From contig DVNK01000030.1 of assembly GCA_018714445.1 (NCBI GenBank), positions 1-64,000 on the forward strand: 64,000 nucleotides of DNA, written 5' to 3'. The notes under the pieces were generated by a model that was not told where the DNA came from, did not search any database, and saw only the letters and a program-made list of their open reading frames with translations. Both the position numbers and the translations under genes were made by a program. Below, in pieces: positions 53,748 to 61,053 of the stretch. Every line of letters begins with the position of its first letter. The stretch's first letter is position 1. This DNA is from Candidatus Fimadaptatus faecigallinarum. Its GTDB lineage: Bacteria > Bacillota > Clostridia > Christensenellales > Aristaeellaceae.

Positions 53748-54797
53748 TTATTTCGTAACCTCCAGCATCAGCTTGCCATGAACCGCGCCGGGTATCGTGT
53801 AGAGCTTGAACGCATCCATGGCCTCGCTCAGCGGGAACTTCTTGTATATAAGCGCCGGGTCGTACTTGAGCTGGCCATTGGCGAAGTAGTGCGCCGTCAG
53901 CTCCCACTCCGCGCCCGGGAACGGCGCCGAGTAGCTCATCCATGAGCCGGTCATCTTGAACTCCTTGCGGTTGAGCAGCTCCCATTCCTTGGCGGTGAAG
54001 GTTATCTCATTGTGCGGCGTGCCTATGAACGTCACATGCGAGCGGTTTCCCGCCAGCTCAAACGCCATGTGCATCGTGGGCACTGCGCCCGCCGTCTCGA
54101 ACGTGTAGTCGAAGCCGCGCCCGCCGGTTATCTTGTCGCACTGCTCCTTGAAGTCGGCGTCGGTGGTATTCACCGTATAGGTCGCGCCCAGCTTGCGCGC
54201 CAGCTCCAGCCGCTCGGGTACCACGTCCAGCACAGTCACATCGGCCGCGCCGTATATCCGCGCCCACTGCGCCGTAAACAGTCCTATCGTGCCGCCGCCC
54301 AGTATCGCCACATGCCCGCCGCCGCGGTAGTCGTTGAGCATTACGCCGTGCAGCGCCACCGTGGACGGCTCGAAAAACGCCGCCTGCTCAAACGGTATCG
54401 AGCTGTCGTACACTATCGCGTTGCGCTCGGGCAGCACCACGTACTCGGCAAAGCTGCCCTGCTGGCGCGAACCTATGAAGCTGTAATGCTTGCACAGCGA
54501 GAAGTTGCCGCGCTGGCAGTCCGCGCACTCCATGCACGGCAGCAGCGGCGCGCCCGACACGTGGTCGCCGACCTTGACGCGCGTGACGCCTTCGCCCACC
54601 TGCTCGACCACGCCCGAAAATTCGTGGCCCAGCACTATCGGATACCCGTGCGCGCCGTTGTACAGCACGCGCGGCACATCCGAACCACATATGCCCGTCA
54701 TGTGCACCCGCACGAGCACCTCGCCCGCGCCGCAACTGGGCGTCGGGTAATCCTCGTAGCGCAGATCCATGTTGGCGTGAAGAACCGCCGCTTTCAT
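53748..54797 (-). CDS. Zinc alcohol dehydrogenase, galactitol-1-phosphate 5-dehydrogenase type
   Basis: This 349-residue MDR dehydrogenase has the catalytic zinc ligands in TGICGSDVPRVLYNGAHGYP and LGHEFSG, four structural-zinc cysteines in CMECADCQRGNFSLC and the NAD site VAILGGGTIGLFTAQWARIY. The segment GSDVPRVLYNGAHGYPIVLG is characteristic of galactitol-1-phosphate 5-dehydrogenases, which make tagatose-6-phosphate. The GatY-type aldolase upstream agrees with that. Other polyol phosphates cannot be excluded. The start at 54797 is 10 nt after AGAAG; an ATG at 54803 is possible. Confidence 0.83.
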   Translation of the reverse strand: MKAAVLHANMDLRYEDYPTPSCGAGEVLVRVHMTGICGSDVPRVLYNGAHGYPIVLGHEFSGVVEQVGEGVTRVKVGDHVSGAPLLPCMECADCQRGNFSLCKHYSFIGSRQQGSFAEYVVLPERNAIVYDSSIPFEQAAFFEPSTVALHGVMLNDYRGGGHVAILGGGTIGLFTAQWARIYGAADVTVLDVVPERLELARKLGATYTVNTTDADFKEQCDKITGGRGFDYTFETAGAVPTMHMAFELAGNRSHVTFIGTPHNEITFTAKEWELLNRKEFKMTGSWMSYSAPFPGAEWELTAHYFANGQLKYDPALIYKKFPLSEAMDAFKLYTIPGAVHGKLMLEVTK

Positions 54798-55045
54798 ATA
54801 CATGTCACTTCTTTCTATATTAATGCCACGTTCCATAACATATTGCATCGATATACTTTGGAATTATTGGGCCTGTCGCAACTTAACGCGGCGCCGGCTC
54901 AGTCTTCATGATGCACACGCTGTACCAGCACTTGCGCATTATGACCTGCTGCGCACCCGTGCGCTCGGCCGGCATGTCCGCCGGCGTACCTGATTAGGCA
55001 CAGCACGCAGTACATCGCGCTTGATGCGCAAGCCCTTGGGCTACA

Positions 55046-56548
55046 TCAACGCATCAGCCCGCTCAGCGCCTCGCCCAGCTCGATGTAGCGCGCATAACCG
55101 GCGTCGTACACCGCGCGATTGGCCGCGTTCGGCTCGTGCCGCCGCCGCACCCGCACGGTGCGCGCAACCGCGTCTTCATAATCCGCATACGCGCCCACGC
55201 CCACGCCCGCCAGCAGCGCCGCGCCCAATGTGGTAGCGTTGTCCGAGTCGGGCACCACGAACGGCCGGTCGAGTATGTCGCTCTTGAGCTGCGTCCAAAC
55301 CAGGCTGTTGGCCGAACCGCCCATCGCGCGCAGCTCGCCGACCTGAGCTCCGCAGTTCTTTGCCACCTCGATGTTGTGCCGCACCGAGTACGCCACGCCC
55401 TCCATCACCGCGCGCGCCATGTGCGCCCGGGTCTTAGTGTAGTCCAGCCCATAGAACACGCCCTTGGCGTTCGGGTTCCACAGCGGCGAACGCTCGCCCG
55501 CCATGTACGGCAGGAACACCAGCCCTTCGCTGCCCGCGGGCACCTCGCCCGCCTCGCGGCTGAGCTGCTCGAACGAGTTGCCGCCCTGCTCCGCGGCCCA
55601 GATGCGCTCCTGCGCGCCCAGCTGCTTCTCAAACCAGTTCAGCGCGCCGCCGCCGCCGACCGTGCCGCCCTGCAACAGCCACCTGTCCGGTATCACATGC
55701 CACGACATTATCAGCCGCGGATCGGCCACATACTCGCTCAGGCAGATGCTCATGCCGCCCGCCTGACCGCCCTGCTCCTGCGTCTGGCCGGGCGCAATCA
55801 CGCCCGCGCCCAGCGTGCCGCATGCCGCATCCAACCCGCCTGCCACCACCGGCGTGCCCTCGCACAGCCCGCTCTCCAGCGCCGCCTGCGCGCTTACGCG
55901 CCCTATCACGCAATCGCAGGGCACTATGTCAGGCAACAGACGCGCATCTATGCCGAACTCAGCCGCCAATGCCCTGTCCCACTTGCTCCGGCGCATGTCG
56001 AAGCAGTGCCAGCCGTAGCCCTGCGACATGTCCTGCGTGAACTCGCCCGTGAGTTTGTAGGCGATGTAGCCGTTGGACTGGAGTATCGCGTCGGCCGCTG
56101 CATATACCTCCGGCACCTCGCGCTTGAACCAGATCACCTTAGGCAGCGTATAGCTGGGCATCAGCGGATTGCCGCATACCTCAAACACGCGCCGCTCGCC
56201 CAGCGCACGCCGGTATTCGGCACAGATCTGCTCGCAGCGGGTGTCCATCCATATCGGAGTCGAATGCAGCGCCCCGCGCTCGCGGCTGACAGGTATCGCC
56301 GACCAGCTCTGACCATCTATGCCTATGCCCAGTATATCGCCCGGACTTATCGCCATGCGCTCGACAATCTCGCGCGTGGCCGAACAGATCGCCAGCCACC
56401 AGTCCTCGGGCGACTGCTCGGCCCAGCCCGGCCGCTGATACGTGACCGTAAGCGGACGCGTGACCTGGCACACCGCATTGCCTTCCATATCAAACAGCGC
56501 GTTCTTGACGCCCGACGTGCCCACGTCTATGCCCAGCAGATATTGCAT
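55046..56548 (-). CDS. FGGY carbohydrate kinase, xylulokinase-like
   Basis: This 500-residue kinase begins YLLGIDVGTSGVKNALFDME and has GIGIDGQSWSAIPV, PIWMDTRCEQI, VAGGLDAACGTLGAGV, LPYMAGERSPLWNPNAKGVF and LRAMGGSANSLVWTQLKSD, closest to xylulokinases. It phosphorylates a ketose or polyol. GGGGAGGATAAA precedes the ATG. It lies between a class II aldolase and a galactitol-1-phosphate-type dehydrogenase, so the true substrate may be another ketose such as tagatose. A 248-bp gap separates it from the dehydrogenase gene, with no terminator that I can see. Confidence 0.82.
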   Translation of the reverse strand: MQYLLGIDVGTSGVKNALFDMEGNAVCQVTRPLTVTYQRPGWAEQSPEDWWLAICSATREIVERMAISPGDILGIGIDGQSWSAIPVSRERGALHSTPIWMDTRCEQICAEYRRALGERRVFEVCGNPLMPSYTLPKVIWFKREVPEVYAAADAILQSNGYIAYKLTGEFTQDMSQGYGWHCFDMRRSKWDRALAAEFGIDARLLPDIVPCDCVIGRVSAQAALESGLCEGTPVVAGGLDAACGTLGAGVIAPGQTQEQGGQAGGMSICLSEYVADPRLIMSWHVIPDRWLLQGGTVGGGGALNWFEKQLGAQERIWAAEQGGNSFEQLSREAGEVPAGSEGLVFLPYMAGERSPLWNPNAKGVFYGLDYTKTRAHMARAVMEGVAYSVRHNIEVAKNCGAQVGELRAMGGSANSLVWTQLKSDILDRPFVVPDSDNATTLGAALLAGVGVGAYADYEDAVARTVRVRRRHEPNAANRAVYDAGYARYIELGEALSGLMR

Positions 56549-56597
56549 TTTATCCTCCCCCGCGCCTTGAGCCGCTTGCCTGTACGGCGCCATTGAC

Positions 56598-57449
56598 TTA
56601 TGCGCGACCCGCGCTGCCTAGGACCTCTATGCGCGCCTTGACCGCCGCTGCAACGTACTCCTTGCCGCGCGTGCCGTACTTCTTGGGATCGAACGTGTCG
56701 GGCTTTTCGGCCAGATACGCCTTGACGCCATTGGAGTACGCTATGCGCAGTTCGGTCGCGTAGTTGACCTTGCATATGCCGTTGGCCACGCATGCGCGCA
56801 CCTGATCGTCCGGCACGCCCGACGCGCCGTGCAATACCAGCGGTATCGTAACCACCTTGCGTATCTCGGCCAGCCGCGGTATGTCCAGATGCGGCGTGCC
56901 CTTGTATATGCCGTGCGCGGTGCCTATCGCCACCGCCAACGACGCTATGCCGGTGCGCTCGGCAAACTCGGCCGCCTTGTCCGGCTCGGTGTACGCCACG
57001 CCGTGCGCGACCGTCGAGTCCTCCTTGCCGCCGACCGTGCCCAGCTCGGCCTCGACCGGTATATTCAGGCCCTGCTCGGCCACCATGTCCACCACGCTGC
57101 GGCTCAGCGCCACGTTAGCTTCAAAATCCAACTGCGACCCATCTATCATCAGGCTGGTATAGCCCGCGCCCGCCGCCGCGCGCGCCAGTTCAAAGCTGTT
57201 GCCATGGTCCAGGTGCAGCGCCACCGGCACGCTCGCGCGCCCGGCCACTTCACGCGCCATCGCTGCAAACAGCTCAACCGACGCGTACTTGACCGTGGAC
57301 GGCGTCGTCTGAAGCATTATCGGCGCGCGCATCTCCTCGGCCGCGCCCACTATCGCCTGCAACATCTCCATATTTTCAAAATTGAACGCGCCCACGGCAT
57401 ACCCGCCGCGCTGCGCCTCCAGAAGCATCTCCCGACTGCTGACAAACAT
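56598..57449 (-). CDS. Class II fructose/tagatose-bisphosphate aldolase
   Basis: This 283-residue zinc aldolase has VGAFNFENMEML, VALHLDHGNSFE (zinc His, catalytic Asp), PVEAELGTVGGKED, AIGTAHGIYKG and PLVLHGASGVPDDQV, the class II set. It cleaves a ketose-1,6-bisphosphate to dihydroxyacetone phosphate and glyceraldehyde-3-phosphate. Neighbours suggest the tagatose form (GatY/KbaY). AAGGGG precedes the ATG at 57449. The longer frame upstream crosses the promoter and is not used. Confidence 0.88.
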   Translation of the reverse strand: MFVSSREMLLEAQRGGYAVGAFNFENMEMLQAIVGAAEEMRAPIMLQTTPSTVKYASVELFAAMAREVAGRASVPVALHLDHGNSFELARAAAGAGYTSLMIDGSQLDFEANVALSRSVVDMVAEQGLNIPVEAELGTVGGKEDSTVAHGVAYTEPDKAAEFAERTGIASLAVAIGTAHGIYKGTPHLDIPRLAEIRKVVTIPLVLHGASGVPDDQVRACVANGICKVNYATELRIAYSNGVKAYLAEKPDTFDPKKYGTRGKEYVAAAVKARIEVLGSAGRA

Positions 57450-57472
57450 AATAGCGTCCCCTTTCCACGAAC

Positions 57473-57482
57473 GAAACGTTTC
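57473..57482. promoter_or_regulatory. LacI-family operator
   Basis: GAAACGTTTC is a perfect 10-bp palindrome with a central CpG, the core of LacI/CcpA-type operators. It lies at about +1 to +10 of the aldolase promoter, where a repressor would block transcription. Confidence 0.7.
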
Positions 57483-57488
57483 ACAATA

Positions 57489-57517
57489 ATTGTAGCGCAG
57501 CGCGCATTTTTTGTCAA
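57489..57517 (-). promoter_or_regulatory. Promoter of the aldolase-led operon
   Basis: Minus strand: TTGACA (57512-57517), 17 bp, TACAAT (57489-57494), directly upstream of the LacI-type operator. Confidence 0.8.
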
Positions 57518-57921
57518 CCGCGCGCGTGAATTTTACGCTATTATAGCGCTGCCGCTGCATGCGCGGTATACTGTCGCCAGGCGCTGCGCTCGGGCTTACG
57601 CGCAGCCGTCATTGCGTCCCACACTGTGATCCGTCGATGATCGCATGCGCACTCAAGTCAGCCGGCGACGCGCAGTCAGCCGGCATAGACCACTTGCACA
57701 GGCGCGCGCCCAACCTGCGAACGGCTTATAAATGCGGATATTACGTAATTATCATCTGATCAAATTAAACTATTTTGCCACATAATCGCGCGCTGCCGCA
57801 CGCATTCGCGGTTTCTCATCCAATTCTTATCTAATCTGCGCGCACAAAGTCACACACAAAGCTCATAGTTTAACAATCGCGCTGTATACTATAAACGAGT
57901 ACGATTTAGGCAGGTATTTGT
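57518..57921. other. Divergent intergenic region, no gene seen
   Basis: This separates the aldolase operon from the flippase-like gene. It contains the direct repeat AGTCAGCCGGC twice (near 57655 and 57676) and AT-rich sequence before 57922, but no promoter that I trust. Confidence 0.45.
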
Positions 57922-59013
57922 ATGCAGACAAACAAGCCCGGCCGCTCTCGCTGGAACTACATATTCATAGCGCTGACGGCAGCAGTGATGATCTGGTTGC
58001 TCTCGCAGATGCAGGATCCTGAGCAGGTCTTAAATACGCTGCGCGCCGCCGATGTGCGCTATATGCTCGCCGCCGTGGGATGCATGGTGGTGTTCTGGTG
58101 GTTGGAGAGCGTGCTGCTCAGACAGATATCGCACAGCTTCGGCCAGCGCCTGACGCGCGCCGCCAGCTTTCGCGTGAGCATGATAGGACAGCTGTTCAAT
58201 AACATCACGCCCTTCGCCAGCGGCGGACAGCCGGTGCAGGCTTACGAGCTGGCGCGCTACGGCGTGGGTTACGGCGAGAGCAGCTGCATACTGTTGGTCA
58301 AATTCGTGATATATCAGCTGGCGATGACGCTCTACGCGCTGGTAGTCACGTTCATCGAGTACAGTTTTTTCAGCTCACGCATACCCGGCTTTGGGCTCAT
58401 AATCGCGGTTGGGTTTCTGACAAACATAGTCGCGCTCAGCATGATAACCGCGGTGGGCTTTTTCCCGACGGCGACGCGCCGTGGACTGAGCGCGCTGGTA
58501 AAACTGGCTGCCCGGCTCCACCTGGCGCGCCACCCCGAAGAGTTGCAGCGCCGTGTTACCGCCGAACTCGACATGTTTTACGTCAACTTCCAGCACATGC
58601 GCAGCCGCCCACAGATAATCATAACGCCGCTGCTGGTGACGCTGGCGCAGATGACGGTCTATTTTACGATACCGTTCCTGATATTCCGCTCGCTGGGCAT
58701 TGACAACGTGGAGTACGCGCAGGTGTTCAGCGCAACGCTGTTCGTGTTCATGGTGACGTCGTTCATACCCGCACCCGGGGCGTCCGGCGGCGCGGAAGGC
58801 AGCTTCTACTGGTTCCTGTCGATATTCATAGGCAATGCCGACCTGTTGCTTATGACGACCGTGCTATGGCGCGTGGTCACGTTCTATCTGCCGATGGGCG
58901 TAGGCGCGTGCTTCTACTTTACGCGCAAGCGCGCCCGTCCGCATATCAAGCCGCTGACGCGCCCCGCGCGCGAGTCCAGCCGCTCGCCGCGCAACGATCC
59001 TTCGCCTGAATGA
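57922..59013 (+). CDS. Flippase-like integral membrane protein (UPF0104/LPG synthase TM family)
   Basis: This 363-residue protein has about 7-8 membrane spans. It carries the family pattern MIGQLFNNITPFASGGQPVQ and FIPAPGASGGAEGSFYWFL, found in the membrane part of lysylphosphatidylglycerol synthase and in stand-alone UPF0104 proteins. Members move or modify lipid-linked molecules at the membrane. There is no soluble synthase domain, so aminoacyl transfer is not expected. The ribosome site is weak (GGCAGG). A strong terminator follows. Confidence 0.87.
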   Translation: MQTNKPGRSRWNYIFIALTAAVMIWLLSQMQDPEQVLNTLRAADVRYMLAAVGCMVVFWWLESVLLRQISHSFGQRLTRAASFRVSMIGQLFNNITPFASGGQPVQAYELARYGVGYGESSCILLVKFVIYQLAMTLYALVVTFIEYSFFSSRIPGFGLIIAVGFLTNIVALSMITAVGFFPTATRRGLSALVKLAARLHLARHPEELQRRVTAELDMFYVNFQHMRSRPQIIITPLLVTLAQMTVYFTIPFLIFRSLGIDNVEYAQVFSATLFVFMVTSFIPAPGASGGAEGSFYWFLSIFIGNADLLLMTTVLWRVVTFYLPMGVGACFYFTRKRARPHIKPLTRPARESSRSPRNDPSPE

Positions 59014-59040
59014 TACGCCTTGCGCAATCGCCCAAACGCA

Positions 59041-59086
59041 CAAAACCCGTCGCGCCGGATGTAACTATCCGGCGCGACGGGTTTAT
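59041..59086. terminator. Bidirectional terminator
   Basis: A perfect 15-bp stem, CCCGTCGCGCCGGAT / ATCCGGCGCGACGGG, has an A-run before it and T-rich sequence after it, between convergent genes. Confidence 0.85.
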
Positions 59087-59114
59087 CTATTGATCTGCCG
59101 CTAACGCGCTGCGG

Positions 59115-59456
59115 TCAACCCCTGACCTGCTTTATCAGCGCCTTGACCTCGTCCTTTTTGAGCACGCGACCGCTGGACAGCACCTTGCCATCCACAACCA
59201 GTGCCGGCGTGGCCATGACGCCATATGCCGCTATCTGAGTAAAGTCAGTCACATGGTCTATCGCAGTGTCCATGCCCAGCTCAGCCAGCGCCTCGCGCGT
59301 CGCCGTTTCCAGCGCGTTGCATTTAGCGCAACCCGAACCCAGCACCTTGATCCCTGAAGCAGTCGGCTGCGCATGGGTCACGTCGGTTGCAGCCGCATTG
59401 GCGGCGCAGCCACAGCAGTCACAGGCTTCTTTGTTCTTGCGGTTGAAAAGTCCCAT
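59115..59456 (-). CDS. Thioredoxin-like small redox protein
   Basis: The 113-residue protein has a Cys-rich N-terminus (ACDCCGCAANAA) and a thioredoxin-like domain with the CxxC active site GSGCAKCNALE (about 41-51), a conserved cis-Pro in MATPALVVDGKVL and a helical end. It matches the small redox-active disulfide proteins that accompany YraQ-type permeases. AGGAGG lies 9 nt before the ATG at 59456 (another ATG lies two codons upstream). It follows the permease gene by 19 bp, so the redox function probably serves the transport or detoxification process. Confidence 0.85.
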   Translation of the reverse strand: MGLFNRKNKEACDCCGCAANAAATDVTHAQPTASGIKVLGSGCAKCNALETATREALAELGMDTAIDHVTDFTQIAAYGVMATPALVVDGKVLSSGRVLKKDEVKALIKQVRG

Positions 59457-59475
59457 AATCATTTACCTCCTGAAG

Positions 59476-60477
59476 TCATATTATCGCAAACTGTATAGCA
59501 TTGAACAGGTACCCGACTATTATTATGCCCACAGTGCAGATCGCAACGAACAGCGCCAGCAAGCGCGGCTTTACCGCCTTGCGCAGCATTATTATCGAGG
59601 GCAGGCTCAGCGTGGTCACGGCCATCATGAACGCAAGTATCGCGCCCAATTGCGCACCCTTGGCCAGCAGCGCCTCCGCCACCGGTATCGTGCCGAATAT
59701 GTCCGCGTACATGGGCACGCCGACGACCACCGCCAGCACCACGCCCAGCGGATTGTCGCTGCCCAGCACCATCTCTACCCAGTCCTGCGGGATCCAGTTG
59801 TGTATTACCGCGCCGATGCCCACGCCCACCAGTATGTACGGAAATACCTTCCTGAATGTAGTGGCGACCTGCGCCCCGGCATACCTCGCGCGCTCGCGCC
59901 AGGCAAGCTCGGGCGCCTGGATATCCACGCCCCCCGCGGTAAGTATGAAGTTCTCGACATACCGCTCCATATGCATTTTCTCGATGATCGCGCCGCCTAC
60001 TATCGCTATCACCAGCCCGACCAGCACATACAGCACCGCAACCTTGGCTCCAAATATGCTCATCAACAGCACCAGGCTGCCCAGATCCACCATCGGCGAC
60101 GATATCAAAAATGAAAACGTCACCCCCACCGGCAAGCCCGCACTGGTGAACCCCATGAACAGCGGTATCGACGAACAGGAGCAAAACGGCGTCACAGTGC
60201 CCAGCAGCGCCGATATGGCGTTGGCGCCTATGCCATGAAATCGGCCCAGTATGCGCCTGCTCCGCTCCGGCGGAAAGTAACTTTGCACATACGATATCAC
60301 GAATATCAGCGTGCACAACAGTACGGTTATCTTTACCACATCGTATATGAAAAACTGAATGCTGCCGCCTATGCGCCCGCCGACGTCCAATCCAAGCCCC
60401 GTCAGACCGTCGCCTATCAGCTTATTCAGCCACTTCATGCCCAGCACCTGGTCCTGTATGAATTGCCACGCGCCCAC
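59476..60477 (-). CDS. YraQ/ArsP-type permease
   Basis: This 333-residue membrane protein has about 8-10 spans and the hallmark GTVTPFCSCSSIPLFMG near residue 90, then SFLISSPMVD, GVPMYADIFGTIPVAEALL and MAVTTLSLPSIIML. Some members export organoarsenicals, and the substrates of most are unknown. The start is GTG at 60477, 10 nt after GGGAG. The ArsR-type regulator gene lies upstream and a regulator-type operator lies just before this start, so a metal(loid)- or redox-linked substrate is plausible. Confidence 0.88.
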   Translation of the reverse strand: MGAWQFIQDQVLGMKWLNKLIGDGLTGLGLDVGGRIGGSIQFFIYDVVKITVLLCTLIFVISYVQSYFPPERSRRILGRFHGIGANAISALLGTVTPFCSCSSIPLFMGFTSAGLPVGVTFSFLISSPMVDLGSLVLLMSIFGAKVAVLYVLVGLVIAIVGGAIIEKMHMERYVENFILTAGGVDIQAPELAWRERARYAGAQVATTFRKVFPYILVGVGIGAVIHNWIPQDWVEMVLGSDNPLGVVLAVVVGVPMYADIFGTIPVAEALLAKGAQLGAILAFMMAVTTLSLPSIIMLRKAVKPRLLALFVAICTVGIIIVGYLFNAIQFAII

Positions 60478-60512
60478 AGTGAGCCATCTCCCTTCGCTCG
60501 GCCAAAATTCAT

Positions 60513-60528
60513 ATCAAAATAATTTGAT
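60513..60528. promoter_or_regulatory. ArsR-type operator upstream of the permease
   Basis: ATCAAAATAATTTGAT is an inverted repeat with 6-bp arms, 35 bp before the permease start. It resembles the second site at 60887-60902. Confidence 0.75.
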
Positions 60529-60566
60529 GTATTGCGCACAGGAACATCAGCCCTCCGCCGCGCCTT

Positions 60567-60875
60567 TTACCGACCGCCCGTGGGCGTATCGTCCTCCAGC
60601 TCGGGCGTGGTTATCGCCAGCAGGCGTTTTACCGCCCGTTCGCGGCCCTCGCGGCTCAGGCGATAGTGCGTCCACTTGCCCTCCTGGCGGCTCGTCACCA
60701 GCCCGGAGTCGCACAGTATCTTCATGTGATACGACAGACCCGACTGCGTCAAATCCATGGGCCCCTGCAACACGCAGGCACACTTCTCGCCACTGCGCAG
60801 CTGCTCCAGTATCGCCAGCCGCTTGGGGTCGCACAGCGCCTTGAATACCCGCGCATCCTCGTCATATGTGCTCAT
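60567..60875 (-). CDS. ArsR/SmtB-family metalloregulator
   Basis: This 102-residue winged-helix repressor has ALCDPKRLAILEQLRSGEKC, ACVLQGPMDLTQSGLSYHMK (recognition helix) and SRQEGKWTHYRLS (wing). The pair Cys-Ala-Cys in EKCACVL occupies the place of the ELCVCDL metal site of ArsR/CadC proteins, so it may sense a thiophilic metal or metalloid. The ATG at 60875 follows GTGAGGTGCGC. Operators lie both before its own gene and before the permease gene, which fits autoregulation and control of the downstream genes. Confidence 0.92.
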   Translation of the reverse strand: MSTYDEDARVFKALCDPKRLAILEQLRSGEKCACVLQGPMDLTQSGLSYHMKILCDSGLVTSRQEGKWTHYRLSREGRERAVKRLLAITTPELEDDTPTGGR

Positions 60876-60886
60876 GCGCACCTCAC

Positions 60887-60902
60887 ATCAATTATTTTTG
60901 AT
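60887..60902. promoter_or_regulatory. ArsR-type operator at the regulator gene
   Basis: ATCAATTATTTTTGAT (arms ATCAA/TTGAT) lies at the expected transcription start of the regulator gene, just downstream of its -10. Confidence 0.75.
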
Positions 60903-60908
60903 ATGAAC

Positions 60909-60937
60909 AGTATATGCCACGCCGGCGCGTTTGTCAA
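60909..60937 (-). promoter_or_regulatory. Promoter of the ArsR-type gene
   Basis: Minus strand: TTGACA (60932-60937), 17 bp, TATACT (60909-60914). Confidence 0.8.
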
Positions 60938-60990
60938 TGGCTTTCGCAAAATTAACCTGCACACAGCACGCGCTGGCGCCGGCGCAACAC

Positions 60991-61025
60991 ACAGCGCGCC
61001 GGACGCTCATCGTCCGACGCGCTGT
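60991..61025 (-). terminator. Hairpin after the barrel-like gene
   Basis: The stem is ACAGCGCGcCGGACG / CGTCCGaCGCGCTGT with a 5-nt loop, 29 bp after the stop at 61054. No clear T-run. Confidence 0.5.
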
Positions 61026-61053
61026 ACAAATTCAAAGCTTGCAAAACCGGGCG

